The notes under the pieces: generated by a model | Seen by the model: only the letters and a program-made list of their open reading frames with translations | The model's database searches: none | What the model was told of the DNA's origin: nothing | Part shown: positions 11,454-21,950 of the stretch, one piece after another | How the letters are laid out: the number at the start of each line of letters is the position of its first letter | Numbering within the stretch: position 1 is the stretch's first letter | Translations under genes and position numbers: made by a program | Assembly (NCBI GenBank): GCA_963969595.1 | Contig: OZ018409.1 | Location: 5,594,520 to 5,658,519, forward strand | Source: Neckera pumila | Taxonomy: Eukaryota > Streptophyta > Bryopsida > Hypnales > Neckeraceae | Direction: 5' to 3' | DNA: 64,000 nucleotides

Positions 11454-12840
11454 GCTATAACAACCAAGGATTCGTGGATTTGAAACGACCAATTTGATTG
11501 ATCATGTTGTGAAAAAACAAAAACTTGGATGGGGTCAAAGTACATGTCACTTGTGTGAGTGAAGGACATTGCATGCATTGGTAAGAAAGCAAATTAAAAT
11601 TGAACGAAAGAAAGTCTTCACATGATCAACTCATAACTGTTAAGAAAACACTTGAGGCCTAATTTGGGCGTTTTGGTCTAATCACAGAGCCACATTCTGG
11701 TCCCATAATCGAATGCCTGCGGGCATACTCTGTACGAGTTTCCTCTTTTGACGGTCTCATGATTCTGCAACCAACACTTATAAAGGGCCTTCTGGTTCAA
11801 TGTGGACTTTAGCATACCGTAGTGGAACTCACTTTGGTCATCGTGGGATACAGACTCATGGAGGTGGATGAAATAGTGAGAGGGATTCTTGCCAGAACTC
11901 GAGCCGAAAACAAGTGAGTTTTCTCTTTGACATTGTCAGTCTGTCACTCGCTTTGTAATGAAACTGAGCTCCTTACCAGTTTTTTCAGGATGTGTACAAT
12001 GCTGAATTTTGGGATTGCTTGTATAATTGTCGCCTGAAAGTGCAGGAGTTTGTTAAATCTCATACCTTTTTGAAAGATTGAAGAACAGTACCACATTGGT
12101 GAGTGCTTCCTCTGACGTCGTTCGTGTTTAGGGTTCTTATCTCGCATGCTGGGTGCGATTTTCCAGGGCTGTTATTATGGAGATTATGAAACCTATTGTG
12201 GAGGACGAGAGCTATGTAGTCGTTGGTCTCTGAGCTTATTACGAGCCCTTTTTGCCTTTGTAGGCCTTAAGAGTGCGTGCTCACGCCTTGAACTCTCTTT
12301 GTGTTTGTGCTTTCTTTCACTGCTGCCATGGAATATTAACAATGCTGATGGACTATCCACATCCCTCTGTTCACCGTTTAGAAATATGCCCATGCATGTA
12401 AACAGGACCAATAAATGTTGAATTGGTCTTTTCTTACGTTAAATTTGTTGTGTTTCTGATGCTCGTTTCAGAGTACCTTCCGAGGCAGAACCCGGAGACC
12501 TCAACCAGATGCAAGTCGCTAATGATCAGCAAAATCTTCTTCAACAGGAGTTTGAACACTTGTAATGGTGAATTATCTGACTTAAACTCTTAGAGAAGTT
12601 TTTTGAGAGCCTCACGTCAAATTTTGAAGTGAATTTATCTGCATCAGGTGAATAAATGTGCACACTGTTAATGACAAATTTTCCAAATTCTGCACACATG
12701 TAGGATCACCTGGTTTTGCTAAAGAGTGCACCTGATGGACAGGGATCTGTGAAGATGATGCATGGATAGTTGAATGCGAAGGAAGAGCATGTGAAGGAGT
12801 GGAGGAAGACCCTTGTCGATAGGAACATCTGCTGATAGGT
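11454..12840 (+). other. Unassigned coding-like fragments downstream of TEDC1-like gene
   Basis: Three pieces read like protein and have splice-like borders but do not join in frame. At 11853-11912, between 'tacag' and '|gtgagt', it reads 'LMEVDEIVRGILARTRAEN'. At 11989-12081, after 'ttttcag', it reads 'DVYNAEFWDCLYNCRLK...' to a stop. At 12472-12565, after 'ttcag', it reads 'VPSEAEPGDLNQMQVANDQQ' and on to 'EFEHL' and a stop. Splicing from TEDC1 exon 2 (donor at 11449) into the first piece keeps frame, but the next step loses it by one base. These could be 3-prime exons with a sequence error, a degenerate extension, a separate small gene, or chance. I do not recognise the peptides. Confidence 0.3.
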
Positions 12841-12849
12841 TTTTTATAA
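12809..12849 (+). promoter_or_regulatory. Candidate USE and TATA box of the U6-like gene
   Basis: 'acccttgtcga' (12809-12819) partly matches the plant upstream sequence element RTCCCACATCG, and 'tttataa' (12843-12849) is a TATA-like box. The gap of about 24 bp between them, and of about 26 bp from TATA to the inferred first base, match the spacing known for plant Pol III-transcribed U snRNA genes. The USE match is imperfect, so strength is doubtful. Confidence 0.45.
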
Positions 12850-12868
12850 CCTTGAAGCTGTCCCTCTT

Positions 12869-12973
12869 GACTCTTCGGATGGATCTGTTAAAATTGGGAC
12901 GATACAGAGAAGATTAGCATAACCCCTGCGCAAGGATGACACGCACAAATCGAGAGATGGTCCAATAGTTTTT
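12869..12973 (+). ncRNA. U6 spliceosomal snRNA-like gene (variant or pseudogene)
   Basis: The core 'acgatacagagaagattagc' and 'cctgcgcaaggatgacacgc' plus 'acaaatcgaga' and 'atggtcc' is the invariant U6 body, including the ACAGAGA box and AGC triad. A run of five T at the end serves as a Pol III terminator. The 5-prime stem-loop is divergent: the usual GUCCCUUCGGGGAC hairpin reads 'gactcttcggatggatc', so pairing is poor. GG just before the CCCC of the internal stem-loop has become AA, and one A has become G near the end. Start is inferred by matching the usual distance to ACAGAGA. Identity as U6-derived is firm; activity is uncertain. Confidence 0.85.
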
Positions 12974-12974
12974 C

Positions 12975-14184
12975 ATAATGTTTCGTTCATTTCCTAGCCC
13001 ATCTCTCTCCTTTTTTCGTTCGGTAATCTTCGAAAGCAGTGTGACAGAAACCAGTCGACAAACCTATAGCAGTCTCGACGCAGTGTACATGCTAAGATCT
13101 TTTAACAGATGTTGCAGAGTTGCAACCTTTCTGGCTCTCTGAAATTACTTGCGGAAAAGGAATTTATACGAATACTGTGCGCTAACTGGCGGTATTGTTG
13201 AAGACCTTTGTGGATTGACGGTCAGGGCATTAGTTGGATTGTCTACTTTGAATAGATGTGCGTAAGTCACCGTGCATTCTTGTGTCTGTCGCTCTGGCAG
13301 TCGAGAAGTGTTTGCTGTTACGTAATATGCCAATGCCATTTTTACTCTATTGTTCAAGTTTTCATGCCAAAAGTACTGTTTCAACTAGTGCGATACCAGT
13401 GTCAAAGTTGGCTGTCGTGAAATTAATAGTTTCTCCTTGGGAACGCAAAAATGTTACCATGATTTGTACCCTACTGTACTGTACAACTTCTGGTATGGCC
13501 TCGGGAGTGAGTGGGGTTTGCAGATCATTTCTATCACGCATGCTCGATCCAAAGAGTGCCAGAGGCGGAGCCATGGACTTGTCGTCCATTGCAGGACAAA
13601 TTCCGCAACCGGCGTGAGAACCACTCTGGCAGGATTATACTACCGAGGCTTTCAGCGAGTCTGCCTACAACCGAGACCTGAACGGCGAAGGCCTTTATGA
13701 TGAACTCACTTTGCAGGCAAATCCCTTTCACGCAGTTTGTTTGGGCTCACAGTTGGTTGTTGCTTTGTGCTAGAGACAGTAAGTATAATTTCTGAGGGAG
13801 CATTGAACTGTCCTGGGAAGGGGCAGGCACTGCATGTTGGAGGTTTGCAATTTAGTTTTTGACGTGGGCACGAATCAGCAGCTTGTTCAGACGCAGCAGT
13901 CCCCTTGTTCCACAACCGAGGTTTGATGTGAATGGCTCAGGCTAGCTGAATCCCACAACCGAGTCTTGAACGAACAACACAGGCTGAATCCCGAATGATT
14001 CAGGCCTTTATAATCCATATGCAGGGTGAGGCCAGAGACAGAATTGCCAGAGAGTCTGGGCTTTGAGGTGTTTGATTCATGAGAGATCGACTACTGAGAA
14101 TTGAAAGGTGAAGTTTTGGGGATTTAATTGGACATTCGGATTGGAAGCGCAAGAGGGAGGCCACTTCGGAAGCCAGGCAGCGGG
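12975..14184 (+). other. Region upstream of the ACT-repeat gene with coding-like fragments
   Basis: Contains 'RKRNLYEYCALTGGIVEDLC' and on to 'LSTLNRC', ending at a strong donor 'tgc|gtaagtc' (about 13147-13261). It also contains a frame reading 'MDLSSIAGQIPQPA', a TGA at 13615, then 'DYTTEAFSESAYNRDLNGEG' and 'LYDELTLQ' (13573-13718). Neither can be tied to a full gene or a family I know. A TATA-like 'ctttataatc' at 14006-14015, about 170 bp before the ATG, may serve the downstream gene. This could be 5-prime leader exons, a decayed gene, or chance. Confidence 0.3.
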
Positions 14185-16838
14185 ATGGGGGTTTACAAGG
14201 AAGAGTACGTGGTCGTGCGGAGGGGCTTGAAGCCCTGGGATCCTAGTGAGATTACTATCAACTGCCCCGACAAATTGGGCCTTGGTTTTGATCTCACCCG
14301 GATTGTATTTGAGTTTGGCCTCTACGTGACTAAAGGAGGTAATGTTGTTTAATGTTCTAGTTACTTACGTGGGCACCATGACCGTATCTGAAAGATTAAT
14401 TCTAGAATAACATAATGCTAAATTACTTTCAACGTATGCTGATGAGTGATGCTTACATGCCCTCTGGATGTGTGTGTACGTGTTTGATTATGTTCGTAAG
14501 AGCTCAGACAGTTTCTCATAAAGGATTGTGTATGTATTTTGCTCTGATCTGCAGATATTTCAACAGATGGTCGCTGGTGTTTTGTAGTGCTTTGGGTGAC
14601 ACCTTTAGCTTGCCCTTCCACGGTGCATTGGCAGCTGCTGAAACAGCGTTTGGAAGACGTCTGCCCGTCTACATTAGCGCCTTGCTGGTTACCTCCAGTA
14701 GCTCCTCCAGTGCCTGAGTCAGAGAGAGTTCTGCTCCTGGGCGTCCGCTCGTCTGGTCGGACGGGCCTCCATGGTATTTTCATACTGCATATTTGTGTCC
14801 GCTTGGTATGGAGATATATTTGAAATGCTATTTGGAGTATTCATTTGAATTATCGTCATGCAGAGCATTTTTTTGTCAGTTTTTTCTTACAAATCTAGTT
14901 AGACTTTCTCAGCTCCCTTATCCCTTCGAAATGAATGAAGTTGCTCCTACTAACTGCATGATTGGTTCTCCAGATGTTGTACAGAAACTGTGGAAGATGG
15001 AGTTGACCATACACAAGGGCCAACTAAATTCCAGTCCAAAAGGGAAAGCCATTGGCTTGTTTTCTGTCACAGACAACAGGTACGTACTGATACAACCACT
15101 CGTAATGTGGGTCTCCTGCGTAGGCTGATTGCGAAATGGTTTAACCTCCAGTTATCAACCTTCATGTAGTTAATGCGCGTTCTTGCTTCAGGAACAAGCT
15201 GCCGTGGTCGAAGGAGAGGGTAACGGAAGTGAAAAGGAAAATGGAGGAATTTTTTGGAGATGCATATCCATTTTGCGACATTAGTTCTGAGTACTGGGGA
15301 TTGGATTGCTTCCCCTTGCCTACTTCAGTGACCAAAGAGATATTCTGGGATGATCCTGCAACTTTTGAACAAGATGATACTCGAAGTGAGAAGGGTTATA
15401 ACAGAAACAGAGATCTCTCCAATCGAGTTGTTGTTACTGTTGATAACAGCACGAGCCCTGCTCACAGCCTGCTTCAAATTTCCTGCAAGAACCGAAAAGG
15501 CTTATTATATGACTGCCTTCGGATTGTGAAGGACTTAAACCTCAAGGCCAGTGTCATTGGAAGTTTCAGTCATTTAGTTTTCTTTAGGATCCTTGGCTTT
15601 GGAAGATCGTAGTATGAATACGTTGCAATTGGAAGCCAATAATGATCGGAACTTACTGGGTATCGAAACTCACTGTGTTAGAATTTCAAATGAAGTTTTC
15701 ATGTTGAAATACTTGGATCTTGTTTTGGTTATCTGGATTTTTTGTTCAAAATCATGTTGGTTGTCATGTTTTATTTTTTACGTAGAGATCTTCCAACTGT
15801 GAGATATGTGGAGCACATCAATCACTTTTGAAATAACGGCATGGTTCTTATGATTGTATTGCAGGTAGCACATGGACGGATTCCCAATGCTCAGTTGGAG
15901 AAGGACAACTCTGAGCTTTGCTTGTTTGTGGTGGATTCACATGGTCGGCAGATTACCGACGCACAAGAGCAGATGGTTTTGGTGCAATGCATGGAAGAAG
16001 AAATTGGGAATCCTATTCGGATTAAGGTGGAGACACGGGGGATTGACACGCAGTTGGTTGTTGCCACTCCTATTGAGAAGGGCGGGAGGGGTCGACCCCG
16101 GGTCTTACATGACGTAACCCAAGCTCTGAACATTCTAGACATCGGCGTTTCTAAGGTCATAAACCCTAAACCCTAAACCTCTAGATGCCCAGGTTTTGCT
16201 CATCTACATGTCTGATACAGTTCTTGCTGGTATCATATCACTATTCCATTAATCGTGTTAACTTTTCTTCAAAATGTCCTTTGTTTAACCACGTGCTCGC
16301 TAATTAATTCTATCAAGGTACTTCAATCTTGCTCGGTGAACAGAGCAGTGATTCTCTCTTGAATGACAAACATCAACTTTACTTCTTGCTTCTTACGAGA
16401 TCCGAGTTCTTGAACCAGGCATGACGTTGCATGATTTGTATTCTTATTTCATTGACGTGTCATGGGTGAATTTCAGTCTTTCAAGTGACTCGCATTTTTA
16501 ATTCCATCTTTCACATGAGTGGTCAAAAATTATTTTATGTCTTTCACATGACGTGCTTGCCGTCCTTGAAACCGATAGGTAAATGTCTTGTCATTTGCTG
16601 TTTGAAGTGAGCATGAACTCCTACCCTGGTTGCAGCATGATCATTAATGCATTCTAGAATATAATTAACTGAAATTCTTATTGTTAAATTGCAGGCTGAA
16701 GTTGGGAGGCATGTATACAATGAGAAACGTTGGGAGATCTACCAGTTCCTGCTTGTGGACAAAGATGAGCCTTCTTTGAAATCCAATGGGGTGCGCAATC
16801 GTATTAAGGATCGAGTTCGGCAAGAACTGTTGGGCTGA
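14185..16838 (+). CDS. ACT-domain-repeat protein, ACR9/ACR10-like, 6 exons
   Basis: Exons are 14185-14338, 14555-14773, 14974-15079, 15192-15546, 15865-16155 and 16695-16838. Phases agree at every joint, giving 422 residues, close to Arabidopsis ACR9/ACR10. The protein consists of four ACT-like modules and no catalytic domain. Module 1 (~20-95) has 'INCPDKLGLGFDLTR' and 'GLYVTKGDISTDGRWC'. Module 2 (~105-170) has 'SSGRTGLHDV' and 'LFSVTDNRNKLPW'. Module 3 (~245-340) has 'CKNRKGLLYDCLRIVKDLN'. Module 4 (~345-412) has 'GRGRPRVLHDVTQAL' and 'VGRHVYNEKRWEIYQFLL'. These match the ACR9/10 subgroup block by block. ACT domains bind amino acids; plant ACR proteins are thought to be amino-acid or nitrogen-status sensors. 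The first ATG of the frame fits the short N-terminus of the family. Joining exon 4 to exon 5 requires a GC donor. Stop is TGA at 16836. Confidence 0.92.
16157..16178 (+). promoter_or_regulatory. Interstitial telomere-type repeat in ACR intron 5
   Basis: 'aaaccctaaaccctaaacc' lies two bases inside the intron after the donor at 16156. It is about 2.5 units of the plant telomere repeat. It could be a telo-box or a scar of DNA repair; the sequence alone does not decide. Confidence 0.4.
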
Positions 16839-17280
16839 ATGTGACTTGAGTCTAGTCCATTTGCACCTTCAGTTCATAACTTAGAAAACTAAACTCTGGA
16901 GAGAAAAAATAAACTAAAGGCTAATTTTGCATATTTGTTTTAGCCCATTTGATGCATAAAATCATCTATAAAATGTTTCTTGCAACGACCTTTCATAGGT
17001 GAATAATGTTCTGAAGTTTGCCCATGAAAGCATAGACTAAAGATTATCAAATAAAATGGATCATTTCTTGATCATTTTGTGTGTGCCATCCTTGTACTCA
17101 CTCAAGTCAAGCTAGCATTTTTTTCTCTATTTTCATTTGTTCCAATCATATTAAACGCCTTTAACCCCTAAGCGCTCCGTTGTCCAATTTTTGGACAACA
17201 AACAGACTTGAAACTCAAGATTCATCCTCATTAGTGTTTGGATGAAAGTCATCATAATTTGTGGAGACACTTTATCAAGT
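16839..17280. other. 3-prime flank of the ACT-repeat gene
   Basis: AT-rich DNA with possible poly(A) signals ('aataaa' near 16907 and 'aataaaatgg' near 17051). A short 'aacgcctttaacccctaagc' at about 17153 looks like a TTAA-element terminus followed by unrelated sequence. No gene. Confidence 0.45.
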
Positions 17281-18530
17281 CATTAGAGAAATTCTCAACC
17301 CTCTGGAGGGTCGCTCTAGAGTAGCTAAAAGCACCCCACAATTACATTTAACTTTGCTTAATGATTTGTTTTTCTCCGGAAGTCAATCACCTGAAGTGAC
17401 TATCAGTGGTTTGAAAATCAAGTATTAGTAGTTAAATAATCAAGGTTCAAGTCTTGTAATGCACCTTAACCCTAATTATTGCATACCTTGTTTTCTAATC
17501 AAGTTATGAATAAAAAAGCAAATGTCAAAAATAGTCCAAGGACATCTACCATCAAGGGACTTTTTCGTGGCATCATAATAGACTTAGTTCATTGACAATT
17601 GGTGAGAAGGAAGGGTGAAGAGGTTATTTTTATAGAGAAATCAATTGTTCATGGTGAATCTTCAAAGGGTATGGGTTATTTAGAAGAGAGATCACATTGT
17701 CAAATGCAGGAATTGTGTAAAAACTAAACTCTCAGACCTCATTTAGGCATAGTAGAATGAATTTTTTCAAAATACTTTGAACTAAACAAAGTTGTAAAAT
17801 CAAGCTAGTTTTCATCTCCAAAAATCCATTTGAAGTTTCAAGCATCCAGTAAAAAGTTACAAACAAAATTCTAAAAGTGGTTGAAAGGGAGATTTTCTTT
17901 GACATTTTAAAATACCTTCTCCTAATTTTATCCAGAACTTTTTATTGGAAGCTCTAAACCTCAAACGGATCTTTGGAGACAAAAAATAGCTTGATAATCC
18001 AACTTTCTTTGGTTCAAAGTTTTTTCAAAAAAATTCATTCTACTATGCCTAAATGAGGTCTGGAATTCTAGTTTTAACACAATTATTGCTTTAAATTTAA
18101 CTAAGAGCGGTTGAGAAACTACAAATTCTAAATTACATATCCGACACGGATTGTTCTACCTCCTATCATTCCATGTGTACATAAGGAGCTTCTCTTCTCA
18201 TCTTCAAACACCTTAAACTAAGTAGCTTTAGAAGCTAGTTGGAAATGTAAGAGTTCTCTAATTTTTTAGCAACTAGCTTGAAAATCCGTTTCATATTTTT
18301 TAATTTCATTGAATTTGATTAAATTCCCAATTAATCACCATATATGCTCACGCAGTTGAATATTAAACAGACTTCTACTACACCTCATTATTGGAATCCC
18401 GACATCTTTCGCGAAATTCACACTCTAACAATGCACTGCGGCTATATGCCCCTACTAATTCTTAGGTGATTAATAGACTAGTTTGGTCACTGTAGAGCGG
18501 CCCTCCAGAGGGATGAGAATTTTTCTAATG
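17281..18530. mobile_element. 1.25-kb terminal-inverted-repeat element ('GCCTCCAGAGGGC' family)
   Basis: The left end 'cattagagaaattctcaacc' plus 'ctctggagggtcgctctaga' is the near-complement of the right end 'tgtagagcggccctccagag' plus 'ggatgagaatttttctaatg'. The inverted repeats are therefore about 40 bp with few mismatches. There is no transposase gene. A foldback element of a different family sits inside. No matching flanking duplication is evident. Confidence 0.75.
17570..18310. repeat. Foldback element, copy 2, nested
   Basis: Arms 17738-17880 and 17925-18062 are imperfect reverse complements ('gcatagtagaatgaattttt' against 'aaaaattcattctactatgc'). They share borders and interior words with the copies at 1-855 and 54775-55420. 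The terminal 'gctttagaagctagtt' hairpin is near 18222-18290. It lies wholly inside the 17281-18530 element, so insertion order can be read. Confidence 0.7.
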
Positions 18531-19276
18531 TTGTTGTCCTATCTAATGGTTGGATTAGGTGTTAGTAGAGTACAAATGTGGAAGTATGCCAAGTGGTTAA
18601 CCAAGCCAAAATTGCATTGATTCTAGTTCGAAATTGGATTTGCAGAAATGAGATCATAGATTTTAAGAACAAAAAAATTTCAAAAATCACCATGTGAAGA
18701 GAACTTCCCTTCAAATCCATTCCAACAAATTATACTCAAAAAGTGATAATATTTTGCTTGTAATTTAATTTACAAGGAATTTGAAATTCCCCTTTCAAAA
18801 TTTATAAAAAAATATTGATGATAGCATTCGTAAATCTAACCATATGGATGGAATCTACAATTCAAAATCTACAACTGTCATTTGTACATCAATTCCAAAA
18901 TAATCTCCCAAATAGTACTTCATGACAATTTTTCTCAAGTCACGAATTCTGGAGAAGACTCTGGATGTTTAGGGGTTACTAGTTTTGCATTTTACATATT
19001 GCAGCCCTAATTCTGAAATGGTTTATTAACTTCTAACTTCTTTTGGTTCCCTGCTGGTGTGGAGTTCACCTCAACTATGATCATCAAATTTTGGTCTCTT
19101 TTTTGAATTTCTCAGAGCAAACTAATGAAATGAAATTAATGAAGAGTGGCTTGTTTCTAAAAAAAAAGTGTGATTTATATCTGTTAAGAATTTTCTCCCA
19201 AAACTTTTTCCTTCCAAAACTCACTCAGGTGAAATTTCAAATATTCAAACAAAGAACTGAGGTCAATTCTGAATAT
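18531..19276. other. AT-rich intergenic stretch, no gene recognised
   Basis: No credible coding frame, RNA gene or known repeat end. It ends at the edge of the large palindrome. Confidence 0.5.
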
Positions 19277-20664
19277 TACAGTGAGTGACAAAACCGAGTA
19301 CTTTTGTGAAACATTTTCATTCAAACAACCATACCACAAGCATCAATGGTTAAAATCCAAAAGTGTACACATGAAAGTTGTAGAGCACGACATACAACAC
19401 GTTACCATGGAAGTTTAAAGAAAAAATTAGTTGTGATTTGAAAGAAAATTAATTCCAAAGTTTGCTATGTCAAAAACTCGGTTTTGTTCAACATAGTTTG
19501 GCTTTACTTTATCTTTTGTCAATTTTTTTTTAAAACTCCTAAAAAACTTTTTGTACCTTAGCATGTTGGTATACATCATTTTTGATTGTTGTATACAAAA
19601 ATTGAAGGACTTTCACATTTATAGAATTAAAAATATTAACAATTTAACAAACATGCAAATGATGTTGGTTCTCACAAAATTTGAGTTTTTTTTGTGGAAT
19701 TCAGAGCATGGGATTGCATTAGCCATGGTAAAGAGGGTATAGGTTGCAAAATAGACCACTTTTATATCTAAATGTCCTTGTATATAAAATATTTGTTGAA
19801 TTGGGCAATGTGTACAATTTATATTTTACAATTGTATAATGCATTTTTAATTTCAACTTTTGTGTTCAAAGACTAGAGTTCATGATGCATATAAATCATC
19901 CAAAAAAATTCAAAAAATTCCATCATCATTGTCTGTATTATCCAAAAACAGCTAGTTTTTTGAATGTCAGTGTAATTTTTGAAAACTAGCTGTTTTTGGA
20001 TAATACAGACAATGATGATGGAATTTTTTGAATTTTTTTGGATGATTTATATGCATCATGAACTCTAGTCTTTGAACACAAAAGTTGAAATTAAAAATGC
20101 ATTATACAATTGTAAAATATAAATTGTACACATTGCCCAATTCAACAAATATTTTATATACAAGGACATTTAGATATAAAAGTGGTCTATTTTGCAACCT
20201 ATACCCTCTTTACCATGGCTAATGCAATCCCATGCTCTGAATTCCACAAAAAAAACTCAAATTTTGTGAGAACCAACATCATTTGCATGTTTGTTAAATT
20301 GTTAATATTTTTAATTCTATAAATGTGAAAGTCCTTCAATTTTTGTATACAACAATCAAAAATGATGTATACCAACATGCTAAGGTACAAAAAGTTTTTT
20401 AGGAGTTTTAAAAAAAAATTGACAAAAGATAAAGTAAAGCCAAACTATGTTGAACAAAACCGAGTTTTTGACATAGCAAACTTTGGAATTAATTTTCTTT
20501 CAAATCACAACTAATTTTTTCTTTAAACTTCCATGGTAACGTGTTGTATGTCGTGCTCTACAACTTTCATGTGTACACTTTTGGATTTTAACCATTGATG
20601 CTTGTGGTATGGTTGTTTGAATGAAAATGTTTCACAAAAGTACTCGGTTTCGTCACTCACTGTA
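19277..20664. mobile_element. Near-perfect 1388-bp palindrome with TA-CAGTGAGTGAC ends
   Basis: Arms 19277-19960 and 19981-20664 are reverse complements over about 680 bp. By eye I find one clear mismatch, near the outer ends (a/g in 'gac[a/g]aaaccgag'). The loop is about 20 bp at 19961-19980. The outer ends read TA|CAGTGAGTGAC and GTCACTCACTG|TA. CAGT-starting ends flanked by TA are typical of the Tc1/mariner superfamily. The identical 63-residue open frames on opposite strands (19551-19742, 20199-20390) are mirror images and not independent genes. Such identity implies a recent origin or active arm-to-arm conversion. A transcript would form a very long perfect hairpin. Confidence 0.9.
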
Positions 20665-20764
20665 GCTTGCTGTTTTCTTCAAACCTTAGTTCCAAGGCCC
20701 ACTCCAAACAAAACCATTCGAAGAGAATATATTACCTCAGAAACTCCAAAACTCCCTAGCAATT

Positions 20765-21645
20765 TTAACCCCAAAAGTCCCATTGTCCCCTCAGGGGACA
20801 AATTGGATTTTGGGCATGTTCCAAATTGGATTTTGGGCATGTTCCTGTGATCTCAAATTTTTATGAAATTTTTTGACACTTTTTCATAAGATAGGAAAAC
20901 TGATTAGCTATGTGGGGTATAATTTTTATTTTCAATTGGTAACCAAGAGCAAAAGTTATACCACAAAAAGCCTAGAATTGAACTCGGCGGGCAACAAAAA
21001 AAACCCTGCAAAAAGTCAAAATTAAATTTTTAAATTTTTTTTCCTAAAATATTATGTTATTGTCTACATATGAAGCTTTGATTCATTCTATGTGGACTAA
21101 TAATGAGAAAGTTATGGACAATCTTGTTTTGGGGGCAATTAGAGCATCTTCTTGTGTTTGCTTGCTAAAACAATCTCACCATTGGGATTATTGTGTTTCA
21201 ATCCCATCTTAGAGCTATTAACAATTTAGTGTTTTTTTTCAATCTTGGACCTACTTCTATTTAATAATTTTTTAAAGAATGAAAATCAAGTGTTTTTTTT
21301 TTAATTTTTTTCTTAAGACTTCCAACTCAATTCTTCAACATAAAAAGTTTTAAATTTAGAGTCTATAGTGCAAAAAATTTCCACAAATGGTGGTCAAAGT
21401 CATCTAAAATTGCAGAACAATGTTCAAAAAAACTTTACTTTTCAACTTTGAATGCTAATATCTTCCAATCTATACGGTCAAACTTCATGAAATTTTTACC
21501 ACATGATCTTTGATAAGTGAAGTACAAGATTCTATGGTTAGATTCTAAAAAAAAGTTTTTTTTAATGTTCTTGGATGAATGCAGCAAAAATGGCAGTTTT
21601 GAGTGGTTTTTGATAGACAAATGGCCTTGGGACTTTAGGGGTTCA
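20765..21645 (+). repeat. TTAA-bounded element, full copy (subfamily A)
   Basis: Starts TTAACCCCAAAAGTCCCATT followed by the GC hairpin 'gtcccctcaggggac'. Ends 'ggccttgggactttaggggt' plus 'tca', a one-base change from TTAA. A duplicated 'ggattttgggcatgttcc' occurs near the 5-prime end (20810-20843). Non-coding. Confidence 0.85.
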
Positions 21646-21754
21646 GGACAAAGAAGCCCATATTTGACATCATATTCTTTTAGTAGTTTTGAAGAGTTTA
21701 TTCGGGACTCTTATTTGTTCAATTTATCATTTTTTGACCAATGTGTGCAATGTT

Positions 21755-21950
21755 CTTCAGTCACTCAATTTAATGTACATTCAGTCACTCACTTTACATT
21801 CAGTCACTCACTTTACATTCAGTCACGCAATTTACATTCAATTTACATTCAGTACATTCAGTCACTCAATTTAATTTACATTCAGTCACTCAATTTACAT
21901 TCAATTTACATTCAGTACATTCAGTCACTCAATTTAATGTACATTTCCAC
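21755..21950 (+). repeat. Minisatellite with 'acattcagtcactcaattt' units
   Basis: Irregular tandem units built from 'tacattcagtcactca' and 'atttacattcaatt'. Units vary in length and order, including two longer composites about 65 bp apart. There are no regular spacers, so it is not a CRISPR array. Open frames across it (for example 21517-21957) are repeat artefacts. Confidence 0.85.

Noticed and set aside
19551..19742. 63-residue open frame that also appears, identical, on the other strand at 20199-20390
   Set aside because: It is one sequence read in both arms of the palindrome. It has no recognisable domain and no coding signature.
21760..21950. Regular repeats resembling a CRISPR array
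   Set aside because: Units vary in length, there are no unique spacers, and the context is eukaryotic. It is a minisatellite.
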